Assembly (NCBI RefSeq): GCF_000092305.1
Contig: NC_014122.1
Span: forward strand, 930,001-994,000
Direction of reading: 5' to 3'
Length of the DNA: 64,000 bases
Source of the DNA: Methanocaldococcus infernus ME
GTDB lineage: Archaea; AGJL01; Methanococci; Methanococcales; Methanocaldococcaceae
Part shown: in pieces, positions 38,495-48,472 of the stretch
Position numbering within the stretch: position 1 is the first letter of the stretch
How the letters are laid out: each line of letters begins with the position of its first letter
Notes under the pieces: model-generated
Seen by the model: the letters and a program-made list of their open reading frames with translations, nothing else
The model's database searches: none
What the model was told of the DNA's origin: nothing
Made by a program: the position numbers and the translations under genes

Positions 38495-39343
38495 TTGATA
38501 ATTAAAGACTATAGGCTTGGGTTAGCAATAGTTTTTATTTTAATATTGGCTTCTATTTCTCTTTTAGTATTTAAGGGGATTCCTAAGAGTATTGACATAA
38601 CAGGAGGGGCTGAGATCACTATAAAGGTGAAAGATCCAAACATCTTTTACAGTTTAAAGTCTTATTTAAGTGGGTTAGCTGAAGTTAAAGAGCTAAAGAG
38701 TAGCTCAGGCTACTATATAGTTGTTAGGTGTAGCTATGACAAAGTTGAGATCGTTAAGAAAAAACTTAAGGAGTTTTTTAAAGTTGAAAGTTTAAGCTCT
38801 TTAAACTACTCTGAAAAAACTGTTGGGCCCATACTATCAAGTAGGTTCTTTGAAGAAGGATTTAAAGCTTTAGCTTTTGCCTTTATCTTTATGTCATTGG
38901 TTGTCTATTTCTACTTCAGAGACCCTTATCCAAGTGGAGCCATCATCTTATCAGCTTTAACTGATATAATTTTAACACTTGGAGCTATGAGTTTATTTAA
39001 CATAGAGCTATCAACAGCTACAATAGCAGCTTTATTAATGATTATTGGTTACAGTGTTGACTCTGACATCTTACTGACAACAAAGGTTTTAAGAAGGTTG
39101 TCAGTGAAGTTTGATGAATCTGTAAAGGAGGCATTTGAGACAGGAATTACCATGACATTAACAACTATAGCAGCTATGGTAACTTTATTAATAGTGGTTA
39201 AGCTCTTCATCCCAATAGCTGATATCCTTGCTAACATAGCTGAGGTTTTGGTTATAGCCTTGGTGGCTGATATAATATCAACCTGGATCCTTAATGTTAG
39301 CTTGTTAAAACTTTACTTAGAAAAGATTAAGAAAGTGATCTAA
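38495..39343 (+). CDS. secF: Protein-export membrane protein SecF
   Basis: A 282-residue protein with six transmembrane helices: one near residue 8-26, then an external domain (SIDITGGAEITIKV), then five from about 125. ATIAALLMIIGYSVDSDILLTTKVLRR is the diagnostic SecF motif. FEEGFKALAFAF begins the second block. With SecD it pulls translocating proteins outward using the ion gradient. SecD, often next to SecF in archaea, is not adjacent here. The start is TTG at 38495 behind GAGGGA. Confidence 0.9.
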   Translation: MIIKDYRLGLAIVFILILASISLLVFKGIPKSIDITGGAEITIKVKDPNIFYSLKSYLSGLAEVKELKSSSGYYIVVRCSYDKVEIVKKKLKEFFKVESLSSLNYSEKTVGPILSSRFFEEGFKALAFAFIFMSLVVYFYFRDPYPSGAIILSALTDIILTLGAMSLFNIELSTATIAALLMIIGYSVDSDILLTTKVLRRLSVKFDESVKEAFETGITMTLTTIAAMVTLLIVVKLFIPIADILANIAEVLVIALVADIISTWILNVSLLKLYLEKIKKVI

Positions 39344-39344
39344 A

Positions 39345-40181
39345 TTGATAAAGCTCTATGCCTTAAAAGTTTTAAATGAGGCTTTAAAGCAGGACATTGG
39401 TTTTATGGATATAACCACTGAACTTTTAGATGATAATGAGATTAAAGCTTACATTGTAGCTAAAGAGCCATGTATCTTATGTGGAATAAACTTTATTAAG
39501 GAATTTTTTGAACAATATAATGTTAAATGTAAAGTTATTAAGCCTGAAGGCTCCTTCTGTGAAGGAAAGGTTTTAGAGCTTTATGGAAGCTCTAAGACTA
39601 TTTTAACCTTGGAAAGAACAGCTTTAAATTTATTAATGCATCTCTCAGGAGTGGCTACTAAGACATATAAATTAATTAAAAAAGTTAGAGAAGTGAATAA
39701 AAAAGTAAGAATAGCTGGGACAAGGAAAACTCTTCCTCTATTATCTCCTCTCCAAAAATATGCCATTCTCTTAGCTGGAGGAGATCCTCATAGGTTTAGG
39801 TTAGATGACTCTATCTTAATTAAAGATAATCATATAGACATCTTAGGCTTAAGGGAAGCTATAAGGAGAGCTAAGAGGTTTAGCTTCACAAAGAAGATAG
39901 AGGCTGAAGTTAGAAACTTTGAAGAGTTAAAGACAGCTCTTGAAGAAAAGGTTGATATAGTGATGCTTGATAACTTCTCTCCAGAAGAAATTGGAGAGGC
40001 TCTAAAGATAGTTAAAAGTTATAGCTATAGGCCTATCATTGAGGTTAGTGGGGGAATAAATGAAGACAATATTTTAGAGTATGCCAAGTATGATATAGAT
40101 GTTATCTCTCTTGGCTCCCTAACCCATTCAGTAAAGGCTATTGACTTCTCACTCTACATTGAGCCACTTACAGACAAATAA
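39345..40181 (+). CDS. nadC: Nicotinate-nucleotide pyrophosphorylase, carboxylating (NadC)
   Basis: A 278-residue enzyme converting quinolinate and PRPP to nicotinate mononucleotide. It shows DIGFMDITTELL, LNLLMHLSGVATKT, RIAGTRKTLPLLSPLQKYAILLAGGDPHRFRLDDSILIKDNHI, EAEVRNFEEL, VDIVMLDNF and PIIEVSGGINEDNI. The start is TTG at 39345, one base after the secF stop, with GTGATC in the end of secF as ribosome site. It converges on flpA with a 33-base overlap; nadE, another NAD gene, is just beyond on the other strand. Confidence 0.95.
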   Translation: MIKLYALKVLNEALKQDIGFMDITTELLDDNEIKAYIVAKEPCILCGINFIKEFFEQYNVKCKVIKPEGSFCEGKVLELYGSSKTILTLERTALNLLMHLSGVATKTYKLIKKVREVNKKVRIAGTRKTLPLLSPLQKYAILLAGGDPHRFRLDDSILIKDNHIDILGLREAIRRAKRFSFTKKIEAEVRNFEELKTALEEKVDIVMLDNFSPEEIGEALKIVKSYSYRPIIEVSGGINEDNILEYAKYDIDVISLGSLTHSVKAIDFSLYIEPLTDK

Positions 40182-40811
40182 GATATGATCCTTTTCATAA
40201 GGCTCTATATTAACCTCATCAACAACTTTAAATCCTCCTTTCTCTAAAATTTCTTTTTGCTCTTTAAAAACTTCTTTTGGATCCTTTGTTACATCTACAC
40301 TCCTTGCCTTTATGGCTATCATTCCATAGCCATTCTTTTTTAAGAACCACTTGGCATTTTTTATTAAGATCTCTGCCTGGTTAGGTTGAGCTACATCTTC
40401 ATAGATAACATCAACTTTTTCAACAATATTTGAATATTCCCATGGCTTATTTGCATCTCCAAGTATTGGAACAAGATTTTTCCTATCTGAGCAACTGTCT
40501 AAGAGCTCTCTCATAATCCTTGGAGCATACTCTAAGGCATAAATAATTCCATCTTCAACAATGTCAGAAACATGTGAAGGAGTGGTTCCAGCAGAGGCTC
40601 CAAGGTAGAGAACCTTAGAGTCTCTCTTTATTGGCATAACTTTTAATCCATTAACTATAGCTGCAGCCAACTTACTTTTATATGGGTTCCATACTCTATA
40701 GTAAGTTCCATCCTTCTCAATAAATTTCTCATCATAAACCTTCTTTCTACTTAAAGCCTTTGTAGCTATCTTATTATCTATTTTATATACATTTTCAAAG
40801 ATCTCCTTCAT
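40149..40811 (-). CDS. flpA: Fibrillarin-like rRNA/tRNA 2'-O-methyltransferase FlpA
   Basis: A 220-residue SAM methyltransferase that acts within C/D-box sRNPs with Nop5 and L7Ae. RVWNPYKSKLAAAIVNGL, VLYLGASAGTTPSHVSDIV (SAM loop), YALEYAPRIMRELLD, PILGDANKP, VDVIYEDVAQPNQAEIL and AIKARSVDVTKDPKEVF are the fibrillarin blocks. I use the ATG at 40811 because GAGTGA is just upstream; the GTG at 40820 overlaps that site. Nop5 is not adjacent. It lies five bases after nadE. Confidence 0.96.
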   Translation of the reverse strand: MKEIFENVYKIDNKIATKALSRKKVYDEKFIEKDGTYYRVWNPYKSKLAAAIVNGLKVMPIKRDSKVLYLGASAGTTPSHVSDIVEDGIIYALEYAPRIMRELLDSCSDRKNLVPILGDANKPWEYSNIVEKVDVIYEDVAQPNQAEILIKNAKWFLKKNGYGMIAIKARSVDVTKDPKEVFKEQKEILEKGGFKVVDEVNIEPYEKDHILFVCKWLNVE

Positions 40812-40816
40812 AGCTT

Positions 40817-41560
40817 TCACTCTATCTTAGCTGGCAATTTTCTTTTATGCTCATTCTTCTTTATTAAATCAAAAATTCTTTTAACTATTTGGAGATCAAC
40901 ACTTAACTCCTTAGCTATCTCCTCTTCTTTCTTACCTTCCTCATACAACTTTAATATCTTGTCTAAAATTTCATAGCTAACTCCTAACTCCCCTTCATCA
41001 GTTTGCCCTTCCCAGAGGCCTGCAGAAGGAGGCTTTTCAATGATCTCCTTAGGCACTCCTAATTTTTTAGCCAACTCTCTTACTTCAGTTTTAAATAAGT
41101 GGGCTATGGGCATAAAGTCACAGGCAAGATCTCCATATTTTGTTCCATAACCAACATAGATCTCTGACTTATTTGCAGTTCCTGCCACTAAGTAGTTGTA
41201 TTTATTTGCATAGTAATAGAGGACACACATCCTTACCCTTGCCTTCAAGTTACCATCTGGAATTTTCTCAAACTCCTTTGTAGGAGTATAGAGACCAAAG
41301 GCTTTTAGGACATCAGTTATATCAATAATATAATATTTAATTCCAAGCATCTCAGCAACTTTTTTAGCATCTTCTATATCCTCTTTCCTTGTAGTCTTTT
41401 CAGGCAAAATTAGACCTAAGACTTTATCTTTACCAAGGGCTTTAACACATAAGAAAGCTGTAGTAGAGCTATCAATTCCCCCACTTAGGCCAACAACAAC
41501 TCCATTGGCATTGGCTTCTTTAACAACATTTCTTATAAACTCTAAAATTTTCTCCTCCAT
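40817..41560 (-). CDS. nadE: NAD+ synthetase, ammonia-dependent (NadE)
   Basis: A 247-residue enzyme that amidates nicotinate adenine dinucleotide. GVVVGLSGGIDSSTTAFLC is the ATP-pyrophosphatase SGGxDS loop; LVAGTANKSEIYVGYGTKYGDLACDFMPIAHLFKTEVRELAKKLGVP and EKPPSAGLWEGQTDEGELG are NadE blocks. There is no glutaminase domain, so it uses free ammonia. I start at ATG 41560; a longer start at 41578 overlaps the DUF655 end by 14 bases and lacks a ribosome site. Confidence 0.93.
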   Translation of the reverse strand: MEEKILEFIRNVVKEANANGVVVGLSGGIDSSTTAFLCVKALGKDKVLGLILPEKTTRKEDIEDAKKVAEMLGIKYYIIDITDVLKAFGLYTPTKEFEKIPDGNLKARVRMCVLYYYANKYNYLVAGTANKSEIYVGYGTKYGDLACDFMPIAHLFKTEVRELAKKLGVPKEIIEKPPSAGLWEGQTDEGELGVSYEILDKILKLYEEGKKEEEIAKELSVDLQIVKRIFDLIKKNEHKRKLPAKIE

Positions 41561-41564
41561 AGTC

Positions 41565-42164
41565 TCACTCTTTAACATAGAATGTCATAGTATCCTCATC
41601 TAAAATTATTCCTCTTTTCCACTTAACAAATAAATAATATTTATCTTTCTTCTCATCTGAAAGCTCTTTTTCTATCCTCTTAGCCAATATTTTTATTGGA
41701 TCCCTACCTATTCTATTTTTAAAGTCTTCAAAGCTTTTAAACTTTTCTTTTTCTCTCTCTTCAAGAATCTTCCACATTAACTTATGTTTAATCTCTGGTA
41801 GTAGCTCTAAGCTATGTAGCCTTGTAGTAATAGGAGGGGCCTCATTAAAAAATCTTATAAATCTCTCCTCTTGCTGTTGTACAGCATTCATTATGTTATA
41901 GATGAGTTCAGTCTTAGCAGTTCCTGTTAGTTGCTCATATTTTATCATTCTATTGACATGGTCAATCTTATCCCTCTTACCCTTTCCTATATAAACTCTC
42001 TCTCCTAAGCTTATGTCATCACTCTTTGGAGTCATCTCCATTAGTAAAAATTGTTCCTCTCCAAGTCCTTGAACTATAGGATCTCCCTTTAAATTATAGA
42101 AAAAGTCTAAAACCCAGGCATACTCTTCAAACTTTTGAGGCTTATTTTTCTTAGGAAATTTCAT
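41565..42164 (-). CDS. DUF655 family RNA-binding protein
   Basis: A 199-residue protein found next to rpl21e and rpo4 in many archaea. The first half is an OB-like beta domain (VQGLGEEQFLLMEMTPKSDDISLGERVYIGKGKRDKIDHVNRMIKYEQLT). The middle is a helix-hairpin-helix type segment (HSLELLPEIKHKLMWKILEEREKEKFKSFEDFKNRIG). The family is predicted to bind RNA, with no tested function. It has its own likely promoter: a TATA-like TTATAAATA at about 42188-42196 precedes it on the minus strand. Confidence 0.83.
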   Translation of the reverse strand: MKFPKKNKPQKFEEYAWVLDFFYNLKGDPIVQGLGEEQFLLMEMTPKSDDISLGERVYIGKGKRDKIDHVNRMIKYEQLTGTAKTELIYNIMNAVQQQEERFIRFFNEAPPITTRLHSLELLPEIKHKLMWKILEEREKEKFKSFEDFKNRIGRDPIKILAKRIEKELSDEKKDKYYLFVKWKRGIILDEDTMTFYVKE

Positions 42165-42213
42165 AAAATCACCTATTTAATTTGAATTTATAAATATTCA
42201 CATCTAAAAAAAT

Positions 42214-42537
42214 TTATAAATACTTTCTAACAACCTCTAAGATTTCCTCAGCATTCTCAGGCAACTTTCTCTTGTAGTAAATAACTTCCAAATCTTCTAT
42301 ATCCTCTGGAAGTATATCAGCTATCTTAACAGCTGTTTCTTCATCTACTCCAATCTTTTTAAGTTCTTCAACTAACTCCTTAGCCTTCTCAGGAGTTAAT
42401 TTTTTAAACTTCTCCAAATAATCTAAGGCACACTTCTGTTCATAGGAGAGGTCTCCAAGTTCAGCTCTTTTTTTCATAATTTCATAGGCTTCAGAAATGG
42501 TAATAAATCTTTCATTCAAGATTTTTTTGCCAATCAT
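42214..42537 (-). CDS. rpo4: RNA polymerase subunit Rpo4 (RpoF)
   Basis: A 107-residue subunit that forms the polymerase stalk with Rpo7. FITISEAYEIMKKRAELGDLSYEQKCALDYLEKFKKL and EDLEVIYYKRKLPENAEEILEVVRKYL match archaeal Rpb4-like proteins. It starts 2 bases after rpl21e, the conserved archaeal order rpl21e-rpo4-DUF655. Confidence 0.93.
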   Translation of the reverse strand: MIGKKILNERFITISEAYEIMKKRAELGDLSYEQKCALDYLEKFKKLTPEKAKELVEELKKIGVDEETAVKIADILPEDIEDLEVIYYKRKLPENAEEILEVVRKYL

Positions 42538-42539
42538 CC

Positions 42540-42842
42540 TTAACCCTCTTTAGCTACAGGTCTGAGATGCTGAGGGAAGGCTATTATTATCTTATACTTC
42601 CCTCCATCCCTAACCTTAACTAAGAAAGCTCTTCCCTGTTTTCCTACAACCACTCCAGTCCTTCCATGAAACCTTGGGTGAGGCATTCCCTTATGAACTG
42701 AAGGATCAATAACTATACTAACATACTCCCCTTCTTTATACTCCTTTAAAGCTCTTGTTATTGGATATAAACCTCTTTCTCTTGGACTCTTTGTCAACTT
42801 CTTTCTTGTTTTTCTCCTAAATCCTTCACTCATTTCTACCAT
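42540..42842 (-). CDS. rpl21e: Ribosomal protein L21e
   Basis: A 100-residue large-subunit protein: [61 protein letters not shown] and PQHLRP. I choose the ATG at 42842, 7 bases after GGTGA; the longer frame to 42857 runs through that site. It overlaps the end of pus10 by 17 bases. Confidence 0.95.
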   Translation of the reverse strand: MVEMSEGFRRKTRKKLTKSPRERGLYPITRALKEYKEGEYVSIVIDPSVHKGMPHPRFHGRTGVVVGKQGRAFLVKVRDGGKYKIIIAFPQHLRPVAKEG

Positions 42843-44091
42843 TTGTTTCACCATCATGTACTTTTATCACATCAAGCTCCTTACAGATACACTGTTTATT
42901 TAAAATAGAGGAGACTGAAGGTTTAGTTCTTCCCTCATCTCCACTGATAAGCTCTTTTATGTAGAGTCCTCCATCACAATAGATAATAAGTTCAAAATGA
43001 TTTCTATCAACTTTATTAGCTTCAACTTTATAAACCTTACGCACCCTAACCAAATCAGCCCTTCTATGTAAAACTCTCTTTGGAGTTCTTTGATAAATTT
43101 CTCTATTCTTTAACTCCTCTTCTAACTTCTTTAGCTCTTCTTCACTAACCTCATCTTCACAATAAACCAAGGCTCTATATGTCTTCTTATGAGGGACATT
43201 TTTTATAATAACCTTGTCCTTCCTTCTGCAGAACTCTAAGTTTAAAACTTCAACCCTTCCATCCTTGTTAATCTCTTCTTCCAATTTTTTAAGGTTAATA
43301 TTTCTTATCCTTGGCTCTTTAATTTCAATGACAAAAGGCCTTCCATTCCCAAGCATTCTTACATCAATATCTTCCCTTCCCGCACCATGGAATCTATAGT
43401 CTTTCCCTTTGGTAGCTTTAAGTATGGGCTCTCCAATAATCTCTTCAACTGAAACCAAATACTTTTTTCCTGTAAAGTTACAATAAACACAACCCTTTCC
43501 CTTACAGAAGCCACAGAGCCATCTTGTTTGAGGAATGCCTCTAACCAACTTTCTATATCTTCCCTTTATAAAGAGAGGGTTTACTTGAAGCCATATTTCC
43601 TCTGTGTAAGGGTTTATATGTATAACAATATCAGGATTCTCCTTATCTGGCTTTTTATTTATGGTTCTTGCTAAGAGTTTTCCAAACTCTCTACCAAACT
43701 CCTGCTTTATACTCTCCATATACTCAGTTTTAATTTCCTCTTCAAACTCCTTAATCTCCTCAGGAATATGCGTTCCAATTAAAAAGGTGTTAAATTCATA
43801 ATCTTTAACCTTCTCTAAAACTTCCTCTAAGAGCTTGTCCATCCTATTAAAAATTCCTTTACACCAAGGACATTCTTTAACTTCTTCATCTACTCCTCTT
43901 ATTTCTTTAACTCCACTTCTACTTAGAGCTTTTAACATCTCTTCATCTTTATTTATCTCAGCCTCAATAGCCTTAGCTATCTTTAAAGATTTTCCCCTAA
44001 CTAAGTTGGTGGTGTTAAGAACCTTACCATATAGCCTACCAAAGCATCTATCACAGAGAGGATACTTTTTTAAAATTTCATAGTTTATCAT
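42826..44091 (-). CDS. pus10: tRNA pseudouridine synthase Pus10
   Basis: A 421-residue archaeal Pus10, which makes pseudouridine 54 (and 55) in tRNA. The N-terminal [11 protein letters not shown] with CPWCKGIF forms a zinc site, followed by a THUMP-like domain. [19 protein letters not shown] is a second cysteine set. [23 protein letters not shown] contains the catalytic aspartate. The C-terminal [22 protein letters not shown] is the family motif. It lies between leuD and rpl21e, 3 bases after leuD. Confidence 0.93.
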   Translation of the reverse strand: MINYEILKKYPLCDRCFGRLYGKVLNTTNLVRGKSLKIAKAIEAEINKDEEMLKALSRSGVKEIRGVDEEVKECPWCKGIFNRMDKLLEEVLEKVKDYEFNTFLIGTHIPEEIKEFEEEIKTEYMESIKQEFGREFGKLLARTINKKPDKENPDIVIHINPYTEEIWLQVNPLFIKGRYRKLVRGIPQTRWLCGFCKGKGCVYCNFTGKKYLVSVEEIIGEPILKATKGKDYRFHGAGREDIDVRMLGNGRPFVIEIKEPRIRNINLKKLEEEINKDGRVEVLNLEFCRRKDKVIIKNVPHKKTYRALVYCEDEVSEEELKKLEEELKNREIYQRTPKRVLHRRADLVRVRKVYKVEANKVDRNHFELIIYCDGGLYIKELISGDEGRTKPSVSSILNKQCICKELDVIKVHDGETNGRNE

Positions 44092-44094
44092 GGC

Positions 44095-44586
44095 CTAAGC
44101 CCTCTTCTTAACTAAATACTCCATTAATCCCCCAGCTTCTAAGATCTCCATCATAAACTCAGGAAGTTTAGTTCCTTGGTAAGTTTCTCCCTTAGTTAAG
44201 TTCTTTATCTCTCCAGTTTTTAGATTAACCTCTAAAATGTCTCCTTCATCAACCTTCTTAGAGATGTCCTTACACTCAATTAAAGGAAGTCCAATATTTA
44301 TAGCATTCCTATAAAAGATTCTTGCAAAGCTTTCAGCTATCACTGCAGAGATACCAAGGGCTTTTAAGCCTATAGGAGCATGCTCCCTTGAAGAGCCACA
44401 GCCAAAGTTTTTACCAGCCACTATAATGTCTCCCTTCTTAGCCTTCTTAGGGAACTCTTCATCTATCCCTGTCATAGCATACTTTGCCAACTCTTCAGGC
44501 TCAGTATATATCAAATATCTTGCTGGTAAAATAGCATCAGTATCTACATTATCTCCAAACTTCCAAACTCTTCCTTTAATATTCAA
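44095..44586 (-). CDS. leuD: 3-isopropylmalate dehydratase small subunit (LeuD)
   Basis: A 163-residue swivel-domain subunit: GRVWKFGDNVDTDAILPARYLIYT, AGKNFGCGSSREHAPIGLKALGI and FARIFYRNAINIGLPL. Methanogens have two paralogues, LeuD and the homoaconitase subunit HacB. The specificity loop here is YLIYT, close to the YLVY type of isopropylmalate isomerase and lacking the arginine of the homoaconitase YLRT loop, so I call LeuD. The large subunit is not in the window. The start is TTG at 44586 behind GAGGTGG; the GTG at 44595 lies in that site. Confidence 0.85.
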   Translation of the reverse strand: MNIKGRVWKFGDNVDTDAILPARYLIYTEPEELAKYAMTGIDEEFPKKAKKGDIIVAGKNFGCGSSREHAPIGLKALGISAVIAESFARIFYRNAINIGLPLIECKDISKKVDEGDILEVNLKTGEIKNLTKGETYQGTKLPEFMMEILEAGGLMEYLVKKRA

Positions 44587-44618
44587 AATAACCACCTCAA
44601 AAAATAGTTAAAAGGGGT

Positions 44619-45011
44619 TTACTTAAAGACTCTTGTTATCTTGTATTGTCCAACAGCCTCTATATATTCAACCTCAACCCCTGGCTCTAATCCTTCAATT
44701 CCCTCAGGGATTGGTAACTCTAAGGTTTCATAAGTTTGTAAGTCCATAATTTGAACTGTATCTCCAACAACAGCTAAAACTTGAGCCTTTCTCCTATCAA
44801 TGATTGGAACCTCAACCTTGGAAGATGTTGGAGCAACAAATTCTTTTTTAACCTTATCAAAGATCCCTATTCCTACAACTCTTGCCTTAGCCCCTCCATG
44901 TTTTCCAGGCTTTGAGACACTGATATCTACAATCTCACAAGGAACTCCATCTATCATAACATACTGTCCAACTTTTAAAGAACCAACATTCACCTGTTTA
45001 GTTCCTGGCAT
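44619..45011 (-). CDS. eif5a: Translation factor aIF5A
   Basis: A 130-residue factor that binds the ribosomal E site and relieves stalls, such as polyproline. MPGTKQVNVGSLKVGQYVMIDG, then SVSKPGKHGGAKARVVG with the lysine that becomes (deoxy)hypusine, then a C-terminal OB fold. The ATG at 45011 follows GAGGTGA; the frame extends to a GTG inside that site, which I reject. It is monocistronic or reads on to leuD 32 bases downstream. Confidence 0.96.
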   Translation of the reverse strand: MPGTKQVNVGSLKVGQYVMIDGVPCEIVDISVSKPGKHGGAKARVVGIGIFDKVKKEFVAPTSSKVEVPIIDRRKAQVLAVVGDTVQIMDLQTYETLELPIPEGIEGLEPGVEVEYIEAVGQYKITRVFK

Positions 45012-45092
45012 AACTTTCACCTCAAAAAGTTTTTTCTTTAAAGTGGTAGGAAGTCTATTACTTTAAAGAGTTATTTAAAATTTTAGTAAAAC

Positions 45093-45839
45093 TTAGATTC
45101 TATAGAATTTCTTAGCATTTTTATATAAACTTTCTTCTATCTTTCTCTTCTCAAGATTCATTCTCTTCATTTCTAACTTAGCCTTAGGTAAGGCATAGAT
45201 ATCAGATTTTAAGCTTCCCAAGTCACTACTAAGGATAAATTTTTTATCATAATCTCTAACAATTTCACAAGCCTCCTTTACACTTAACTTAAAAGCTGGC
45301 TGTATGGATAAGCCAACATAAACATCTCTATCAATTAAGTCTATAGTTTCCCTATTTATGTGATCAATTAAAACTAAGCTCTCATCAATCCTAACCTCAT
45401 TTAGAATATCTAAAATCCTTAAGAGAGCTTCTTTTTTGTTCTTCTCTGGAGTGTGTATAACTATTGGCTTCTCATACTCCTTAGCCAAAATTAGCTGTTC
45501 CTTTAACAACTCTTCCTCTCCTTTTAAATAGTGAAGCCCAGTTTCTCCTATACAGACTATTTTATCAATATATTCAGGAATTTTTTTAATTAGGATTTTC
45601 CAATCTTTAGGATAGCCCATAGGATGAATCCCAATTCCTGGCAAAACATTAACTCCAGCCATCTCCCCCCTCTTAACCTCAAAATTTACTATCCTATCCC
45701 AATGGTCTAAATAAACCTCTGGGGAGATCATTTTATAAGGATCATGTGCTAAAGTAACTATATACTCAATCCCAGCTATGGCCATCTTTTCAATGTCTTC
45801 ATAGCTTCTAACATCTAAGTGGGTGTGTGCATCTATCAT
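45093..45839 (-). CDS. TatD-family metal-dependent hydrolase
   Basis: A 248-residue TIM-barrel hydrolase. DAHTHLD holds the first metal histidines, CIGETGLHY the bridging glutamate, VIHTPE and LIDHIN two more histidines, and LSSDLGS the catalytic aspartate. The archaeal subgroup is shorter on the C-side than bacterial TatD nuclease. The substrate is unknown, possibly DNA ends. It is 11 bases downstream of the UPF0210 gene and is the last gene of the glmM-to-tatD run. Confidence 0.82.
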   Translation of the reverse strand: MIDAHTHLDVRSYEDIEKMAIAGIEYIVTLAHDPYKMISPEVYLDHWDRIVNFEVKRGEMAGVNVLPGIGIHPMGYPKDWKILIKKIPEYIDKIVCIGETGLHYLKGEEELLKEQLILAKEYEKPIVIHTPEKNKKEALLRILDILNEVRIDESLVLIDHINRETIDLIDRDVYVGLSIQPAFKLSVKEACEIVRDYDKKFILSSDLGSLKSDIYALPKAKLEMKRMNLEKRKIEESLYKNAKKFYRI

Positions 45840-45850
45840 TCTCTCACTTC

Positions 45851-47227
45851 TTAATTTGTTAGCCCCTGTATAGGAGCTGGAATTCTTCCACCTCTTTTTA
45901 TAAATTTCTCTGAGGAATATTTATTAACCTTCATAACTACAGCCTTTCCTAACAAGCCTCCATAATCTACTTCATCCCCTTCCTTAGCTCCAGGGATTGG
46001 GATAATTCTAACTGCTGTAGTCTTGTTATTTATAACTCCTATAGCCATCTCATCAGCTATGATTGCTGATATTGTAGTAGCTGGAGTATCTCCTGGAATG
46101 GCTACCATATCAATACCAACAGAACAGACAGAAGTCATAGCCTCTAACTTGTCTAAGCTTAAAGCTCCGGCTCTTACAGCTTCAACCATTCCACTATCTT
46201 CACTCACAGGAATGAAGGCTCCACTCAACCCTCCAACATAGGAAGAGGCCATAGCCCCTCCTTTTTTAACAGCATCATTTAACAAGGCTAAGGCTGCAGT
46301 AGAGCCATGTGTTCCACATCTCTCCAAACCCATAGCTTCTAAGATGTTGGCTACACTATCTCCCTTAGCAGGAGTTGGAGCAAGGGATAAATCAACTATC
46401 CCAAACTTAACTCCAAGTTTTTTAGACACTTCTCTACCTATAAGCTCTCCAACCCTTGTTATCTTAAAAGCTGTCTTCTTTATCTGATCAGCTAAGGTTC
46501 CTAAGTCAGCATCTCCTAACTTCTCTATAACTGATCTAACAACCCCTGGCCCAGAGATTCCAACATTTATAGCTTTATCCCCCTCTCCAACCCCATGAAA
46601 GGCTCCAGCCATGAAGGGATTGTCTTCAGGAGCATTTGCAAAGACAACAAGTTTAGCACATCCTATAGCTTTCTCTGTCCTCTCAGCAGTTTCTTTAATA
46701 ATCTCTCCCATCCTCTTAACAGCATCCATATTTATGCCAGTCTTTGTAGAGGCTACATTAACAGAAGAGCAAACCCTCTCTGTCTTCTCCATCATATAAG
46801 GGATAGAGTTAATTAGGGCTTCATCTTCTTTAGTAGAATCCTTATGAACTAAGGCTGAGTAGCCACCAATAAAGTCAACCTTGACATCCTTAGCCACTTT
46901 ATCTAAAATTTTCCCTATTTCAACACAGGCCTTTATTTTCTCATCTTCCTCTAAACCTCTCAAAGCTCCACCAATGATTAAAGAGATTGGGGTTACAGCT
47001 ATCCTTTTATTAACTATTGGAACCCCATACTTCTCAGAAACTTCTTCAGCAACATCAACAAGGTTCTTAGCAGAGGAGTAAATTTTATTGTATATATTTT
47101 CTTTCAACCTCTCTAAATCATCTGAGACACAGTCCTTAAGATTTATCCCTAAGGTTACTGTTCTTATGTCTAAGTTTTCCATTTTAATCATTTTTATAGT
47201 CTCAACTATCTCCTCTGGCCTAAACAT
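45851..47227 (-). CDS. UPF0210/PFL-like family protein (DUF711)
   Basis: A 458-residue protein of the DUF711 family, distantly related in fold to pyruvate formate-lyase. [99 protein letters not shown] and [21 protein letters not shown] are conserved. The glycine-radical motif is absent and the function is unknown. It is usually partnered by a small ACT-domain protein (UPF0237); one occurs here at 8836-9105 but not adjacent. Confidence 0.88.
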   Translation of the reverse strand: MFRPEEIVETIKMIKMENLDIRTVTLGINLKDCVSDDLERLKENIYNKIYSSAKNLVDVAEEVSEKYGVPIVNKRIAVTPISLIIGGALRGLEEDEKIKACVEIGKILDKVAKDVKVDFIGGYSALVHKDSTKEDEALINSIPYMMEKTERVCSSVNVASTKTGINMDAVKRMGEIIKETAERTEKAIGCAKLVVFANAPEDNPFMAGAFHGVGEGDKAINVGISGPGVVRSVIEKLGDADLGTLADQIKKTAFKITRVGELIGREVSKKLGVKFGIVDLSLAPTPAKGDSVANILEAMGLERCGTHGSTAALALLNDAVKKGGAMASSYVGGLSGAFIPVSEDSGMVEAVRAGALSLDKLEAMTSVCSVGIDMVAIPGDTPATTISAIIADEMAIGVINNKTTAVRIIPIPGAKEGDEVDYGGLLGKAVVMKVNKYSSEKFIKRGGRIPAPIQGLTN

Positions 47228-47233
47228 GGTTTC

Positions 47234-47785
47234 TCACTTTATCACAACTTTTCCATCAACAACATCTATTTTAACCAATGTCTTTATCTTATAGCCTGTT
47301 TTTTTCTCAACTATCTCCCTTCCCTTCCCTCTCTCAATGACACAAACAATATCCTTAATTTCAGCTCCAGCCCTCTTTAAAGCTTCAATAATAGCTATCA
47401 TTGTTCCTCCTGTTGAGATGACATCATCAACTATAACCACTTTGTCCCCTTCTTTAATCCCATTCACATAAAGCTGTCCCTTACTGTACCCAGTTTTTTG
47501 AAAAACTGGAATCTCTCCCTCTAAGCCATAGCTTCTCTTTCTAATAATAACAAAAGGGATATCTGTGTATAAGGAGAGGGTTGTAGCTAAATGAATTCCC
47601 ATAGCTTCGGCTGTAACTATCTTGTCAACCTCACTAAAATCAACAATTTTTAGTATTCTACAAGCTACTTCCCTTAAAAGAGAGGGCTCAACTAAAGGAA
47701 TTCCATCAGTTATAGGATGGACAAAATAGTTATATTCTCCTCTCTTAATTACAGGACACTTTTTTAAGCTCTCCTCTAACTTCAA
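47234..47785 (-). CDS. hpt: Hypoxanthine/guanine phosphoribosyltransferase (Hpt)
   Basis: A 183-residue purine salvage enzyme. [34 protein letters not shown] and the PRPP loop [23 protein letters not shown] place it in the archaeal Hpt/adenine PRTase-like group. The start is TTG at 47785 behind GAGGTGG, giving [10 protein letters not shown]. It lies 6 bases upstream of UPF0210 and 9 bases after pyrH. Confidence 0.93.
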   Translation of the reverse strand: MKLEESLKKCPVIKRGEYNYFVHPITDGIPLVEPSLLREVACRILKIVDFSEVDKIVTAEAMGIHLATTLSLYTDIPFVIIRKRSYGLEGEIPVFQKTGYSKGQLYVNGIKEGDKVVIVDDVISTGGTMIAIIEALKRAGAEIKDIVCVIERGKGREIVEKKTGYKIKTLVKIDVVDGKVVIK

Positions 47786-47794
47786 TGTTCCACC

Positions 47795-48472
47795 TCATTC
47801 TATAATAGTTCCAATCCTTTCTCCTTTTACAGCCTTTAATATATTTTCAGGCTCTCCCTTAACAACAATAGCCTTTAACTTAGCTCTCTCTATGATCTTA
47901 GCAGCTAAGAGATCAACCACTGAAGAAGAACCAGCCTCTAAGGATTGAGTATTAATTATATTTATTAATTCCTCTATCTTAATCCTGTCATATTTCTTAG
48001 CATCTTTATACTTTTTAGGGTCTTTATCATAGATTCCATCAACATTTGTAGCTATGATAAGGAGGTTAGCATCTATATACTCAGCAAGCCCAGCTGAAAC
48101 AGCATCAGTTGTATGACCAGGATGAGTTCCTCCCATAACTGGAATCTTATTCATACTTAAAATTTCCTCAGCCTCTTCAAAGCTCTTAGGAACTTTCTTT
48201 ATACTCAACTCTTTTAGAGCAGAGATTAAGAGCATGGCATTCATCCTTGTAGCCATAATGCCAAGCATGTCACAATAACCATTATTTGAGCCAAGCTCTC
48301 TTGCTATCTCTATGTATTCTCTTGCTACTTTTCCACCACCAACAACAATAGCTAAGTTATGCCCCATCTCATAAATCTCTTTAAAAGCTTCAGCATACTT
48401 CAAAATCCTCTCCTTATCTATCCCTTCCCTTGGAGCTATCATGGAGCCTCCAAGATCTATAACTATCTTCAT
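47795..48472 (-). CDS. pyrH: UMP kinase (PyrH), archaeal type
   Basis: A 225-residue amino-acid-kinase-fold enzyme phosphorylating [75 protein letters not shown] and [18 protein letters not shown] are family blocks; archaeal PyrH has this shorter length. It overlaps pheS by 4 bases. Confidence 0.94.
   Translation of the reverse strand: MKIVIDLGGSMIAPREGIDKERILKYAEAFKEIYEMGHNLAIVVGGGKVAREYIEIARELGSNNGYCDMLGIMATRMNAMLLISALKELSIKKVPKSFEEAEEILSMNKIPVMGGTHPGHTTDAVSAGLAEYIDANLLIIATNVDGIYDKDPKKYKDAKKYDRIKIEELINIINTQSLEAGSSSVVDLLAAKIIERAKLKAIVVKGEPENILKAVKGERIGTIIE

Noticed and set aside
44095-44586. Homoaconitase small subunit HacB as the identity of this gene
   Set aside because: The specificity loop reads YLIYT, lacking the arginine of the YLRT loop expected for HacB.
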